Source of the DNA: Tupaia tana
Lineage: Eukaryota > Chordata > Mammalia > Scandentia > Tupaiidae
Reading direction: 5' to 3'
Assembly: GCA_026018925.1 (NCBI GenBank)
Contig: JAKSZU010000016.1
Location: 79,866,059 to 79,930,058 of the forward strand
DNA: 64,000 nt
The translations under genes were made by a program, and so were the position numbers. Numbering within the stretch: position 1 is the stretch's first letter; each line of letters opens with the position of its first letter. The notes under the pieces are model-generated. The model was not told where the DNA came from, did no database searches, and saw only the letters and a list, made by a program, of their open reading frames with translations. Below are positions 33,693 to 44,699 of this stretch, one piece after another.

Positions 33693-33906
33693 AGGACCAG
33701 CAGGTGGCATGGTGGTTGGTGCACTGGACTCCCACACAGGCAACTGCGGTTTGAGTCCCGGACATAACAGCTTGCTTTCTCACTTTACTCTCTCTCTCTC
33801 TCTCTCCTCCTCTCCTACTCTCTCTCTCTCTCTCCTGTGAGTGTACATGTCCTATAGCAAATTTAAAAATAATGATAATAAATGAGAAATAAATAATTCA
33901 AAAAAG
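33693..33906 (+). mobile_element. tRNA-derived SINE, short form
   Basis: The aggaccagcaggtggcatgg head has B-box-like ggtttgagtcc, a long (ct)n tract, the ending gtgtacatgtcctatagc and an A-rich tail. Target-site duplication: aaaaaggaaaactgagg (33679-33695) and aaaaaggaaaactcagg (33907-33923). The right duplicate touches the 5' end of the next SINE. Confidence 0.94.
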
Positions 33907-33921
33907 AAAAAGGAAAACTCA

Positions 33922-34173
33922 GGGTTGGCCCTGTAGGCTAGTGGTTAAGGGAACCAGATCTCACGTGGCTGACCATGGTTCAAGTACCGGCCCAGGCTGC
34001 TTGAAAAACACTCAAGACGTGTAAGCACCCCAAATCCTTCAAGATGGAGAGACAGGGGAGGAGGACTGCAGTGTGACCATGTCCCCTGGTGGTGGGGGGA
34101 GGTGGTGCTCGCTCCCTCTGTCTTTTCTGGTGGACACATGGACCGTCTGGCAATATTTTTGTTTTGTTTTGTT
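33922..34173 (+). mobile_element. tRNA-derived SINE, older diverged group
   Basis: The head is gggttggccctgtaggctag with A box agtggttaag and B box ggttcaagtacc. The body has ggactgcagtgtgaccatg and ggtggtgctcgctcc, then a (tttg)n tail. It was present before the short SINE landed directly upstream. Confidence 0.85.
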
Positions 34174-34660
34174 AAGGATATTCAGAGGTTCCACTGCAAA
34201 TATCCTGAATTACAATTTCTGAAGGTGGTCCAAGAATCTGTGTCTTCACAAGATTTCTAGTGGATCCTTATACCTTGCAGGTCTCTAGAAGAGGAACCAG
34301 TACTCATTTAACTTTATGTCTCTAGACATGACGCACACAGCAAGCCCTTGATACACTCAAAAGCTAAAGAAAAGAAAAAAAAGCAGCTTTGTTTTCTGTT
34401 GAGGGCATCCTGTCCAAGTCTCCCCTGCAGTCCAGTGACATGTTCTCATCAAAATTGGTTTTGCCCTGCTCTTTCCCGTCAGTATTGACTAGAGCTTATT
34501 GAATTTGCCCAACACACCACAATCTGCATCGTAGCCCTTGTTTGCTTCGTCTCCCCATTACACATTCCAAGCCAGTCCTCTCTGCGAACCCCCAGCCCGT
34601 GCCAAGCAGAACACTTGTTAATGTTAATGATGTTTCTGGGCAGGGAAAAAGTGCAGGCTA
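34174..34660. other. Unique sequence
   Basis: No repeat family or exon is recognised. Confidence 0.4.
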
Positions 34661-34662
34661 GA

Positions 34663-34663
<1 letters not shown>

Positions 34664-34696
<33 letters not shown>
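34664..34696 (+). repeat. Orphan poly-A, 33 bases
   Basis: A pure A run with no SINE or processed pseudogene on its 5' side. It is flanked by gctagac and gacactgg. Confidence 0.9.
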
Positions 34697-34698
<2 letters not shown>

Positions 34699-34719
34699 CA
34701 CTGGCCAAGAGAAAGGGAG

Positions 34720-35120
34720 AGTAGATGAATGTGAAAAATGCTTTGGCCAAATATTTATTATCGATAGAGTTTTTAAATAGCTGTAAATCTAGAAGACATA
34801 AGGGCCTTCCAAAACAAAGCTGAGCTCATCCTAGGCACTGAAGAATGGAGGAGGGGCACGCCAAGTCTGTGATACTGCAACAGAGACCTGACGGAGGGGC
34901 AGTTAAGTGGAACAGCTCAGCGGTTTAACACGGAATGAGAGCCGAAGACACTAACAGCGATCTGCCCAGTTAAAGGGACGTTGAGAGTTGAAGCAATTAT
35001 CCTAGTAATTGAGTGGAGGAGAAAATCATTCCTTCTGGAAAAGAGAGTCCTGCCTTGCAATTAGCAGTTTGCATTGATCAAAGACGGTAGGGAGCAGCTT
35101 TTGTCTTGTAGACAGAGGGT
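34720..35120. promoter_or_regulatory. Candidate conserved regulatory element
   Basis: A repeat-free block with homeodomain-type sites (gcaattatcctagtaattg near 34994-35012, caattag at 35058) and a TCF/LEF-type gatcaaag at 35076-35083. Such motif density in repeat-free AT-rich DNA is typical of developmental enhancers. Conservation cannot be measured here. Confidence 0.35.
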
Positions 35121-35279
35121 ACGGCCTCCCTTTCCTCATTTGCCCCAAACAATCTTCTGAGATATTGCACACGAAATGGACATCGCTTTTGTACAAAAGG
35201 CTTTTGAAAACCTGAAAATGATTAAAGTACGGTCATCAGAAAAGAGCAACCTGATGCTCAAGGAATTTAGCATGCACAT

Positions 35280-35315
35280 GGGGGCACACACGCACACACA
35301 CACACACCCCACACA
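35280..35315. repeat. (CA)n microsatellite
   Basis: A short CA run with one g interruption. Confidence 0.9.
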
Positions 35316-36051
35316 GAGCAATGTCTGTAGCTTTTCAGATGTGTTCTTTTCTTACGCAATACATCAAACGTATAGAAAATAGAGAAGACGCTTCAGCAAA
35401 TGCCATATGTCCACTCTGTAGCTTGCAACATAAAATATTACAAATATAATTGAATCATTCTCAGCTGTTGTCACTGATTACAGTCCCGCCCCCCACTCCC
35501 TAACAGAGGCGGACACACTGCTGGACCCAGTAATTCCCGCTCCTGCGCGTCTCTTTCATTTTACTATATGCGTGCACAGCAAGAGTATGTGCACAGTGTT
35601 TTTCCATGTTCAAGAATTGTACATATGTGGTAATCATATGTTTCCTACAAATTCCTTTTTGTTGATTTTCAACATTATGATTTTGAGCTTTATGCATGTT
35701 GACACATAAAGTCCTAATATATTCATTTTGACTTCAATGTGGCACCCAGGATAAATTTTTCTGTAATTTATTTCCTACTCTCCTACTGGTGGGCAACTGG
35801 TATTCGTGTGGCTAATTGTTATTTTCCTTACTTTTCACTTCAATGGGAAAACCCAGCATGTTGTGCGTGTCTCCTTCAGGTGTGCACTAGGGATGAAATA
35901 GTTGCATCAAAGACGCATACCTCCAGGCCTTCCCAGCAGGTGGCTAAGTCCATCCCTGAGGCAGTTGTATGAACATGCGTCCCCAGTGGCAGCCCGCTAA
36001 AGCGCCCACTGCCCTTACATCCTTGCCATCATGCACTATTATTTCCTCATT
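35316..36051. other. Unique sequence
   Basis: No repeat family or exon is recognised. Confidence 0.4.
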
Positions 36052-36287
36052 GCTACAGGGTGCATGTGCTTGCTACAGAGAGACCGAGCAAGAGAAAGGG
36101 AAAGGGAAAGCACCCCGAATGAGGTATGGTCCTGCTACAGTCCCTTCTCCATTTCTCCATCCTGTTGGGATTTCTGGTATGCATGCATACGTGCCCAGTG
36201 TGTTTTCTGCCACAGCTCGGTCTTGAAAACATGAGTTTGGCCATTGAGACCCAGGTCCCTTAACCACAAGGCTATGCGGTAGGCCCC
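36052..36287 (-). mobile_element. tRNA-derived SINE, older diverged group
   Basis: On the minus strand it begins ggggcctaccgcatagccttg, with the body 'gcatgcataccagaaatcccaac' and 'ggactgtagcaggaccatacc'. It ends with the ggtgctttccctttccc tract typical of the older group. Confidence 0.82.
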
Positions 36288-36424
36288 AAATTACAGTATT
36301 GTCTAACTTGGACTATTTGCCAACTTGGAGAGTGTAAAATACAAATGCTTTCCAGAAATGAATATTTAGCACACCCTCCCCCCCGAGGAGGACGCTTGAC
36401 TCTGTTAGAATTGGATCCACCTAG

Positions 36425-36530
36425 TCATTCATCCTGCCAGTATCATGAAGGGCCTTACACTGGGTTTGGAGCATACTGGACACTCACTACATATTTGTTG
36501 AATGAATTCATTTCAGTATTGTAGATGACT
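36425..36530 (+). repeat. L2 LINE 3' end
   Basis: 'gagcatactggacactcactacatatttgttgaatgaattc' is the canonical L2 3' end in sense. Confidence 0.7.
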
Positions 36531-37387
36531 CAGAAAATGAGGCAAAGGAAATGTATGCCTGAAAGCAGTGACTAGCCAGCTAATGACTATTCTTTGGAAA
36601 AGAAAGAAAAATACAATTCCAAGCACTGCCTTCACTTACCTCGGCAATGCAGCTCGTACCAGGTACTCGTGCGGTTTTAACTCCTACACTTTACAGTCAG
36701 TGAGCAAAAGCCAATTCCACTCCTCAAATTCTTCTCACTTACTATTCCGCGGTCTCAATTCATTAATTTGCTTAATCAGCCCTCATCAATAACACTTCTC
36801 TCCACTGCATTCCTCTAACTGAAAAGAAAAGCAAGCTCTGAATACTCAAAAGAGTATTTCTTGTTTCTATAAAGAAACAAGAATGGCAGAAAAAAAATGC
36901 TTATATCAATGTGTTTGGGGAGATTAAAATAACTACATATTAACGTGACTGCTATTGTCAAACGTTCGGGCTGGAAGATGTTTTCCCATGTTTCTGATAA
37001 TGTCATCAATTAAAAAGCTGAAGGAAGTGGGGACAACATGGAGAGGCCAGTAAATGGCAGTTCTGCAGGGTCAGGGGTCAACACAGGCTTCCTCTGAAAC
37101 CTTCCTTCCCCAGGGTAGCTCAGATTCTTACAAACAGTACAAAAAACTGCTCACGTTTGGAGAAACTACAAGCCTATTTGCATTAGGACTAGGCACGGGA
37201 ATAAGTCTTCATGATGACCCAGTATTCTGGTGAACAGACAAGAGGCCAATTAAAGGAATTATGATCTTACAGTCAATGTTAAACCTAAAGAATGGATTAA
37301 AATATCAGAACGTAAGTTTCCTCATCTGTTTGAGGATAAGAATCAAACTATACATAGACTATTTGACCCTTTATTATAAAAAGACAA
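36531..37387. other. Unique AT-rich sequence, possible regulatory content
   Basis: No repeat family is recognised. 37170-37290 is repeat-free with gcctatttgcattagg (octamer-like atttgcat) and ggccaattaaagg sites. Confidence 0.35.
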
Positions 37388-37612
37388 TGGGCCAGATGCG
37401 GTCAGGGCTAAAACATGATGGCCTCTGAAGCTGACCATTGGGAGGTTCCAGACTGGTGTCCGGAGGCCTCTCCGAGTTCCTCTCAGTGTCATCTGCATGC
37501 CCATGACTGAGGACTGGCTGCAGCTTAGAGAGGACTGTGGTGTCAGAACCATGCTGGGGATACCTCTCTCTCTTTCTCTTTCTCTCTCTCTATCTCGCTC
37601 ATGGGGAAAAAA
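37388..37612 (+). mobile_element. Second tRNA-derived SINE family
   Basis: The head is gggccagatgcggtcaggg and is diverged. 'ctgaggactggctgcagcttagagaggactgtgg', 'catgctggggatacctctctctc' and 'ctcgctcatgggg' align with the copies at 16061 and 62908. Confidence 0.65.
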
Positions 37613-37683
37613 AAATAACTTAAAAAAAGATAACAAATATGATCAATGGGTGAGAACAAATGATACCTACAAGGTGGCATTTT

Positions 37684-37763
37684 TATTGGCTTGTTGGAAA
37701 AGTCATGATGCATTTTTGCATCGAAACAGAAAAATACATCATAACTTTTCTGACAACCTAGTA
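37684..37763. mobile_element. 80-bp palindromic mariner-type MITE, family 2
   Basis: Near-perfect hairpin. The left arm ggaaaagtcatgatgcattt pairs with the right arm aaatacatcataacttttc, with TA at both ends. The layout matches that of the human MADE1 element (mariner-derived), with a different sequence. A fragment of the same family lies at 50326. Confidence 0.8.
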
Positions 37764-39556
37764 TAAAGAATAAATATCATGTTCTTATTCGAGGAATTAA
37801 TTTGTATTTTTAGAAAAAAAATCACGGCATTGAAGGAGAACATAGTGCATTTCTTTCTTCCACGTGTGTCACTGTCCCCTGCTCTTCACTGTGTGTTTAT
37901 CACTGTGATGTGGTCAGCTTAACTACACGTGAATGGGCTCCTCGCCTGCTTTGAGGAGCAGGAAAAGGACTTCCATTGGGGACTGAAGCAGTTATCTTCC
38001 ACGATACTGTAGTTACAGCTGGGAGTCAGGCATAGTTCTGAGTCTGAATCTTGTAAGCTGAAATGAGGATTCTACTTCTAACCACCAGGGTAAAATGTCA
38101 CTGCTCTAATTTGGGGTTCTCTAAACCTTTCAACTCAGAATAGAATAAGGATGCTGTTTTTGGTATATATTATTTCATCAAAAGGGTCAGCCTGAGCTCC
38201 CAAATTTTGACATGAAATTTCATTTAATTTTAAGACCTAGTCTTTGGGAAAACGGATGCATTCTTAGTCTCACATAAAGTGAGTCAAATTATCCTCAGGA
38301 ATTTGGCTATTATAATTGAGCTGTAACCATATAATTCTAAGTAAAACGAACATGCACCTTGGAAGAACACAGCTTCGAAAACTGTGTTCTACTTCCGCCT
38401 GGAAACCAAAGCAGCTATACCTAAAACCCATCTATTTAGAAATTACACAACTACTACAAGTAGACTCACTGTACTTCCTCCTATATTTGAGACGAAAATC
38501 ATAATTCAGGGATTTACCACCATTAGTTCACCCTTCGAACATGAAATCATAATTACAGTAGTGGCTGGGGAATTCCATTTTTTGTCTTGTTAGACGAAAT
38601 TCAACAAAAAGCTTTCAGCAGGCTCATTCTTGGTCTGAACATGTGTGAACAGAAGTAAAAACCCTTTTCTTTTCCACAAACTGGTTAAGAATCTCCCTCT
38701 TAACTCCATCTGACCCAAGAAAAGCCGGTATTGTCTTGATGCTTAAAAATAAAATAAAATAAATGCATCAAATTCTATGGGATAGGCTCATTAGCTCCGG
38801 ATTTGACAGGTTGCTAAATGGTAACTCAAAATGGAGAGCTACAAACGCACGATAATTAATTACCAAAACAGGCGCTGCTTGGGCAAAAGCTGGGGCAAGA
38901 AAGTGCTGACAGAACGGAATTCATGTTCCACTGCTCCCCTGCCTCTCCCAATTTACAGGAGAATGGGAAATCAAGAACAATGGACACACTCGGTTAGCTG
39001 CTATCACAGAGAGTAAGTTTCCATGTAGCCTTAGGGGTCTCTTACACAGTTAAACACTGAAAATAAAAGGTAATGTTCTTGGCAAAGAGCTAGGGGGATT
39101 AAATTTGGGAGGCTTGAAGCAGCCTTGAATTGTAGTCAATAAAAAAGGGACCAAATAGTAATTTTGTAATTTAACTGTGCTGGTTATGCCCAACGAGTCA
39201 GACACTTGTGAAATAAACCATGTAAATAGAAAAATGGCTTAACTCTTTCTGTTGGTGCACGCATCGCTTTCTCCCATGCCTCCTAGGGCTGGGTTCTCTG
39301 ATTCAATAAAAATAATGTGATTATTTAGATGCTACAAAAACATCTTTTTAAATAATTCTTCAGTAAAGGTGTTGACTTCTTCTTTGGGATCCTTTCTAAT
39401 CCGTTCCCAACATATTTAGGGATCGGGAAGCTTTTGATATGTTGTAACATGCCCTATATGACAGCACCCATAGGACCTGAGTCCCAAACCAGCAAGAACT
39501 GGGAAATCTTTTCAAAATCACAGAATTCTTGACCACACAAAAATCAGTCTCTAGAT
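37764..39556. other. Unique sequence
   Basis: No repeat family or exon is recognised. A (aaat)n patch lies at 38745-38765. Confidence 0.4.
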
Positions 39557-39826
39557 GGGGCCAGCAGCTGCTGTGGAGATTAAGGTGCTGAACTCCACAT
39601 GGTGGACTGTGATTTGGGTCCCTGACCTGATGGCTTGAAAATCATGCTAGGTGCATGTGTATGGGTGACCCAAATTCCAAGATAAGAACAGAGAAAGGAT
39701 TGCGATGTGGCCACCGTCCGCCTCCCCTCCCCTGAAGGTGATTTCTCACGTTCTCTCTCTCTGTCTCTCTCCAGCGAGTGCACACACCCTATGGCAAAAA
39801 TCTAAAAACCAAATAAAATGTAATAA
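39557..39826 (+). mobile_element. tRNA-derived SINE, long form, with target-site duplication
   Basis: The ggggccagcagctgctgtgg head is diverged. The body keeps ggattgcgatgtggcc and the ending caccctatggcaaaaatc. Flanks: aatcagtctctaga (39542-39555) and aatcaatctataga (39827-39840), 14 bp with two differences. Confidence 0.9.
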
Positions 39827-39999
39827 AATCAATCTATAGAGATTTCAGCCAGGGTTTTTTGCAGTAACTGCTTCACAAACAAAAGAAACAAGATTGCCAG
39901 TCAGTAAAGAAATGGATTGATGACAATTTGCAATAATCTATCCAAAAACTAACTGTGAAGGATACCTAATATCTATTTTCTTTCTTCTCTTCCACCTTC

Positions 40000-40245
40000 C
40001 TTTTTTTCTTTTTCTCTTTATTTGCCAGAGATTATTTGCATTCACCAGAAAGGACAGAGAAAGAGGAGTGGGAGAAGGCACCCCTTGTAGGGTATGGTCA
40101 TGCTGCCATCTTCCATTTCTTCTCTCATGAATTTGGGCACACATGCACATGTGCCTTGTGTGTTTTTCAAGCCACAAGATCTAGGACTCAAGCCACACTG
40201 CTGTCCATGTGGGATCTAGTCACACCACGATGCCACCAGCTGATC
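40000..40245 (-). mobile_element. tRNA-derived SINE, older diverged group
   Basis: On the minus strand: gatcagctggtggcatcgtgg head, ggcttgagtcctag B box, gcacatgtgcatgtgtgccc block, 'catgaccataccctacaaggggtgccttctccc'. Confidence 0.82.
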
Positions 40246-41454
40246 TATTTTTCTTTTTAGGGACATTTTGCAGCTGAATTAACGTTATCCCAATAGATAG
40301 ATTAAAGTGTCAAGTAGTGGACTTTGAATCAAAATGTTTAAAAAGTTAACTGTTCTACACCTCTCCACAGTGCTATGAATGGTGGTTTCTGACAAATGGA
40401 TCATTATGATTCCCTCAAGGTAATATGCGATTGAATTACTCACTTACTAAATGGGATTTGGGACCACACCCAACTTCTGGAGGAGTCCATGAATATGTAA
40501 CTATTACTGTCCTCTCATCTCTGAGGAACTCCACCATGACCAGAAGGGATGGAATATCCTCTGACTTGAAATACTCTTCCAAGAACATTCTGTGGGAGCA
40601 TTTTCCTGTCTTCTTTGTTTGTTACTTTCACAGTCCAGTCATAACCCAGGAACACCTCGGGAGATCCTGCTGTCTCCTTAGCAGGCTCGGTGTTTCACAC
40701 CCAAATCCTAAGCTTAAACTCTGGCCCCAAGGAAACAGTTCACTAATGATCCAGTTACCCGGAATTCAAAATACTATGAATTAGTAATAGAACTCCTATA
40801 TCATCATACTCAACAATTAAACAGCTCCTAGCTCAGCTACCGAAAGATCTGAGCAAGAGGAAGCTGTCTTGGCCATTCAGAAGTCCCCAGTGCATATCTG
40901 TGTAAGGAAGGGAGGGAGGGAAGGAGCTCCCTGATCCCTCAAACTCCTCTAAAGGCAGAAGAAAGGATTCCCGAGGGATGATCAATGAGACAGTTCCAAG
41001 TAATCTAGGAAATGAGACCTAGGCTTACATCATCAGATCTTTCCCCACAGTTGAAGGATTTCTTATTCTACATTTTGTTTCATGCGATTACGTGTTGACA
41101 ACCTCACAGCCTTTGGATTGGCTCTCTCGGACCTGCATACCCGAACTCTAACCTCCCTTCTTCCTTCCTCCCTCAGGCACATGCACAGTGTTCATGGCTG
41201 AGTTGGGCTCTGTTGGGTAGTGGGGAAGTTTTTCTCGAGGCAGGCACAGCTACCACGCCATGAGTTGGACAACATAGTACTAGAAGCTGCCATTTTGCCT
41301 ACACGACATCCTTCTCTTTGGGGGGGACTGTCCATGTCTCCTCTCAGGACCTGCTGGTACCACCCATTTCTTAGGTGGCACTGAGTCCTTAGTCATTATA
41401 GGTTAGCCCAATGTTAGCATGGTATTCCGATCTTAGCGCCCACAGTTCTCACAT
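40246..41454. other. Unique sequence
   Basis: No repeat family or exon is recognised. The 119-aa frame at 40425-40784 has no family resemblance. A ggga/agggagg patch lies at 40905-40925. Confidence 0.4.
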
Positions 41455-41583
41455 GAGAGGGGACATCAAAAAGAGCACTGAAAAAAGTGGAAATGTAAGT
41501 TAATTTTGTTGTCAAATAAATTTGGAATCCATCCATGGTTTTTCTTAGTACAATTTTTTTGTGAATTTTGGAAGATTCCTTGT
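41455..41583 (-). mobile_element. mariner-type MITE, family 1
   Basis: Reverse-oriented relative of the element at 2561. It has 'catcaaaaagagcactgaaaaaagtgg', then 'ttggaatccatccatggtttttcttagtac' and 'gaattttggaagattccttgta'. Confidence 0.7.
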
Positions 41584-42219
41584 ATGAAACAGAACAACAA
41601 CAACCAAAAAGTCAATGTTCATAGATGGCCGGGTGGTGAGATGTGAGATTTAGGAGTTATTGATGGTCAGGTGAAATAAATAAGTTGAGTCAGAAAAAAA
41701 GTCAGAGGAAGTCCTAGCTCTCCCACATGTCCTGTTTCTGGTAGTCACAGGGGTGTAGATATGCCCTTGGATTTTCAGGAATTTGGCTGCTCAAATCTAG
41801 TAAAATAGACTTTACATAAACCTTTTAATAATGATCTCTTTTCCTCTACACAGTTTGTCACTTGCACCCAAAGATCCCTGCCTGATACAGACATACTGAT
41901 CCTCCATCTTTCCCTACGCTCTGTAACTAGAAAGTGGTGCTAACGGTGTACGTCCCTCGTTGTGTTAATGGAACCCAGCTAAGATGAGAAAGATGAAATG
42001 CATGCTCTGCCTAAACCCCAGAAACCATTATTGAAACAAATAAAAGTCAGACCCTCGTATTTGGAGTTGCTTTTACAATACAGAGCAACGGAGTTTTGTA
42101 AAAGGAAACATTATCACATTTGGCTTTAAATAAATGAGGATTTCTGGAAGGAACAAAGCCTTAACTGCCTGAGGTCTTTCTTTCCTTCTCTCTTTCTTTC
42201 TTTCTGGCCTGCAGACTAA
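41584..42219. other. Unique sequence
   Basis: No repeat family or exon is recognised. A (ttct)n patch lies at 42178-42205. Confidence 0.4.
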
Positions 42220-42600
42220 TAGCTCATTACAGAGATGACTGTCTGAAAAAATAAAAGTTACCTAGACATGCAGGCCACTACCCAGGAAGAGCTAATTATT
42301 TGCATAAATCATATGGATGCTGGCCCTGGCTATATTAACCATTTTCCATAGTGATCATTTGTCACCACTTTGTAATGTCAGTCATCTGTTGGGAAAGAAA
42401 TTACCCTGTGGTGGTTTCTTCAAGTGAGGTCAGGGTGCAGCTCCTGTCTGTGCGCAGCGAGACACATTATCCCAATGACGTGTCTCCTGGTAAACAAATC
42501 CAACCAGGGCGATAAATTGCCACAGGTTCACAAATTAGCTTCCGTGCAGACTGAGTGCATTTGTGACTGGCCATGCAAATTAATGCCATCAAACTGCTTC
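42220..42600. promoter_or_regulatory. Candidate conserved regulatory element with two octamers
   Basis: A repeat-free block carrying ATTTGCAT (42298-42305) fused to a TAATTA site and, about 270 bp later in the opposite orientation, ATGCAAAT (42573-42580) fused to TTAAT. Composite POU and homeodomain sites like these are typical of neural or developmental enhancers. Several further AT-rich sites lie between. Conservation cannot be tested here. Confidence 0.45.
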
Positions 42601-42964
42601 ACATAGTGCAAGGAAGCAGGAGGCCATTTGCTAACACCCCTCAACTGTTTATAACCCAAATCCTGAAAGCATCGGCCACTGTCAGATTTGCGAGCAGGTT
42701 GGAACTGTCCTCAAGTATCACACTGTAGGCACCATCCTCCGTTCAGACTGGAAGCTTGATGGCTCAGGGCAGTGCAATAGATCTGCCACCAGTAACTACC
42801 CCTTTCTAAATTAAAATTCAATTTTATGCAGCAACACTTAAATAGGTCATCATTATGTCATAACTTCAGTGTACATATCATGTCATCATTATCACCCACT
42901 CCACCACCGCCACCATCATGGTGGTATCAACAACAATAATAATTATAAATAAAGTTAAACAATT

Positions 42965-43200
42965 AAGGGCAACATTTATATGGCACTTACTATGAGCTTT
43001 ATATATTATAGATGATCATTAAATGTTCACAAAAGCCCTAAAGCTTAAATACTCATATGATTTCCCTTTTACAAAAAAAAATGAAACTAGGGCTCAGAAG
43101 TTAAGCAACTTTCCCAAGCTCATACAATCATTAAGTGATGGATATGGACGGAGGGACAGAGCTGTCTGAGACGTGACATCAGAGGCCTTCTCTGGGCTGC
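42965..43200 (-). repeat. MIR SINE, near full length
   Basis: 'atatggcacttactatgagctttatatattat', 'cattaaatgttcacaaaagccc', 'cccttttacaaaaaaaaatgaaactagggctcagaagttaagcaactttcccaagctcatacaatcattaagtg' is antisense MIR in full order. Confidence 0.85.
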
Positions 43201-43308
43201 CTGGTAACCAGCTGGCTAGATCCCACCTGTTCTAATTTCACCAGTAGGGTAGTCTGCACACAGGCTCATCTTCTCACATGATCGCCTGATGTCATTAGCA
43301 CTATCCCT

Positions 43309-43557
43309 GCATGCACCACTCCTGGACAGCTAGTTCCCAGCATGCACCTCTCCTGGACAGCTAGTTCCCAGCATAAACCGCATATGGACAGCTAGTTCCC
43401 AACATAAACCGCATGTGGACAGCTAGTTCCCAGCATGCACCTTAACTGTACAGCTAGTTCCCAGCATGCACCTCATCTGAACAGCTAGTTTCCCACATGC
43501 ACCTTGTCTGGACAACTAGTTCCCAGCATGCACTTCACCTGGACAGTTAATTTCTGA
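43309..43557 (+). repeat. 31-bp minisatellite, eight units
   Basis: The unit gcatgcacct..(c)ctggacagctagttccca repeats eight times at 43309, 43340, 43371, 43402, 43433, 43464, 43496 and 43526. Units 3 and 4 share the variant 'cataaaccgcat'. Unit 6 is 32 bp and unit 7 is 30 bp. The last unit decays. Sequence is well preserved across units, so the array is fairly young. Confidence 0.95.
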
Positions 43558-43619
43558 GACACAGCTTTGTTCTCTATTTACAAGGCTTCTCACATTTATC
43601 ATAGTAGGGTAAGGAACAG

Positions 43620-44012
43620 CCACCCTAAGATAGGTCCTAATCCCTGAAATTTGTAAAGTTATTTTATATGTATATATATATATATTTTTTTTTTGCCTTG
43701 AAGATGTAACTAAATTGAGGATCACAAGATGGGAGATAATCCCAGGTTATCCAGAAGTCCTTACAAGTGTTCTTATGAGAGAGAGACAGAGACACACACA
43801 GAAGTGAGGACTGCAGGACCAGAGGGGCAGAGACTGCCACCAGCAGCCCAAGGAGACTCCAGAGACCACACAGTCCTGCCAACACCTTGATTTTTGCCCA
43901 GTGATATTGACTTCAAACTTCTGACCACTAGAACTGTGAGATAATACATCTGTGCTGCTTTAAGGCACCACACTCGTAGTAATTAGTTACAGGAGCCATA
44001 GGAAACCATTAT
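43620..44012 (+). mobile_element. Solitary MaLR LTR (MLT1-type)
   Basis: The sense order 'ccaccctaagataggtcctaatccctgaaatttg', 'agatgtaactaaattgaggatcacaagatgggagataatcc', 'cctgccaacaccttgatttttgcccagtgatattgacttc' and 'gaactgtgagataatacatctgtgctgctttaaggc' is the MLT1 layout. A TA run near 43670 interrupts it. Confidence 0.82.
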
Positions 44013-44699
44013 GCTTTCTCTCCACCCTCAAGGAGGAGAGCTCAGAGAAGTGGAGTCTCTCTCCCAGAGCATGAGCACACAGTGCATCTACCTGTGTCTG
44101 GTCTCAGATGCTTCTTCCCAGAGCACATGGTGGATGAGGGGAAGAGGTGAATGAAGGGTATGGGGCACAACCTATCCTCCAGCCCTTGAGTTCTAGTCTT
44201 TACCAACCATGTCCTGGGTCTACCGTAGCCCTTTGCCAGATGTTAGATCTGATACCTGACCATGTCTTCTCCTGGCAATGTATGGTCAAAAGAAATATTT
44301 GTTCAACATGCAAAGTAGTTGGTAAAATTTTGTATTAGTGACTAACATTCAAAAACTGAAACCTTTACACTTAAGAAATACAGACACTAGACTTCACTGG
44401 ACAAGTTAGAAGGACTGGCCGTGTGACACACACTCTTCCACATGGTCAAAATCAGCTGCAGCCGTGTGGAGACTCATCGAATGGCCTGGTTCACCACAGT
44501 TCCAGGCCTTGGCTGGGTCACTCCACCAGGAAGCCACCATCAGCTGTCTGTCTGCACTAGGAAGTCTTGGTAAGAGCCACTCAGTCTCTGCATTCTTTTC
44601 CTAGTCAAATTAAATTGTGAGGCTTTCACTACTAAGGAACATATGACTCTTTCAAAACAAAGAATATAGATGTTTAGTGTTCACGGTTTGTTGGGTTCT

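Noticed and set aside
33311-33754. 147-aa open frame
   Set aside because: It crosses an L2 relic and ends inside a SINE. No family match and no splice context.
43309-43557. CRISPR-like array
   Set aside because: The 31-bp units are directly adjacent without spacers, in mammalian DNA. It is a minisatellite.
44395-44580. Another SINE copy (ggactggccgtgtgacac...)
   Set aside because: A few words resemble the SINE head but no body or tail follows, so it is left unassigned.
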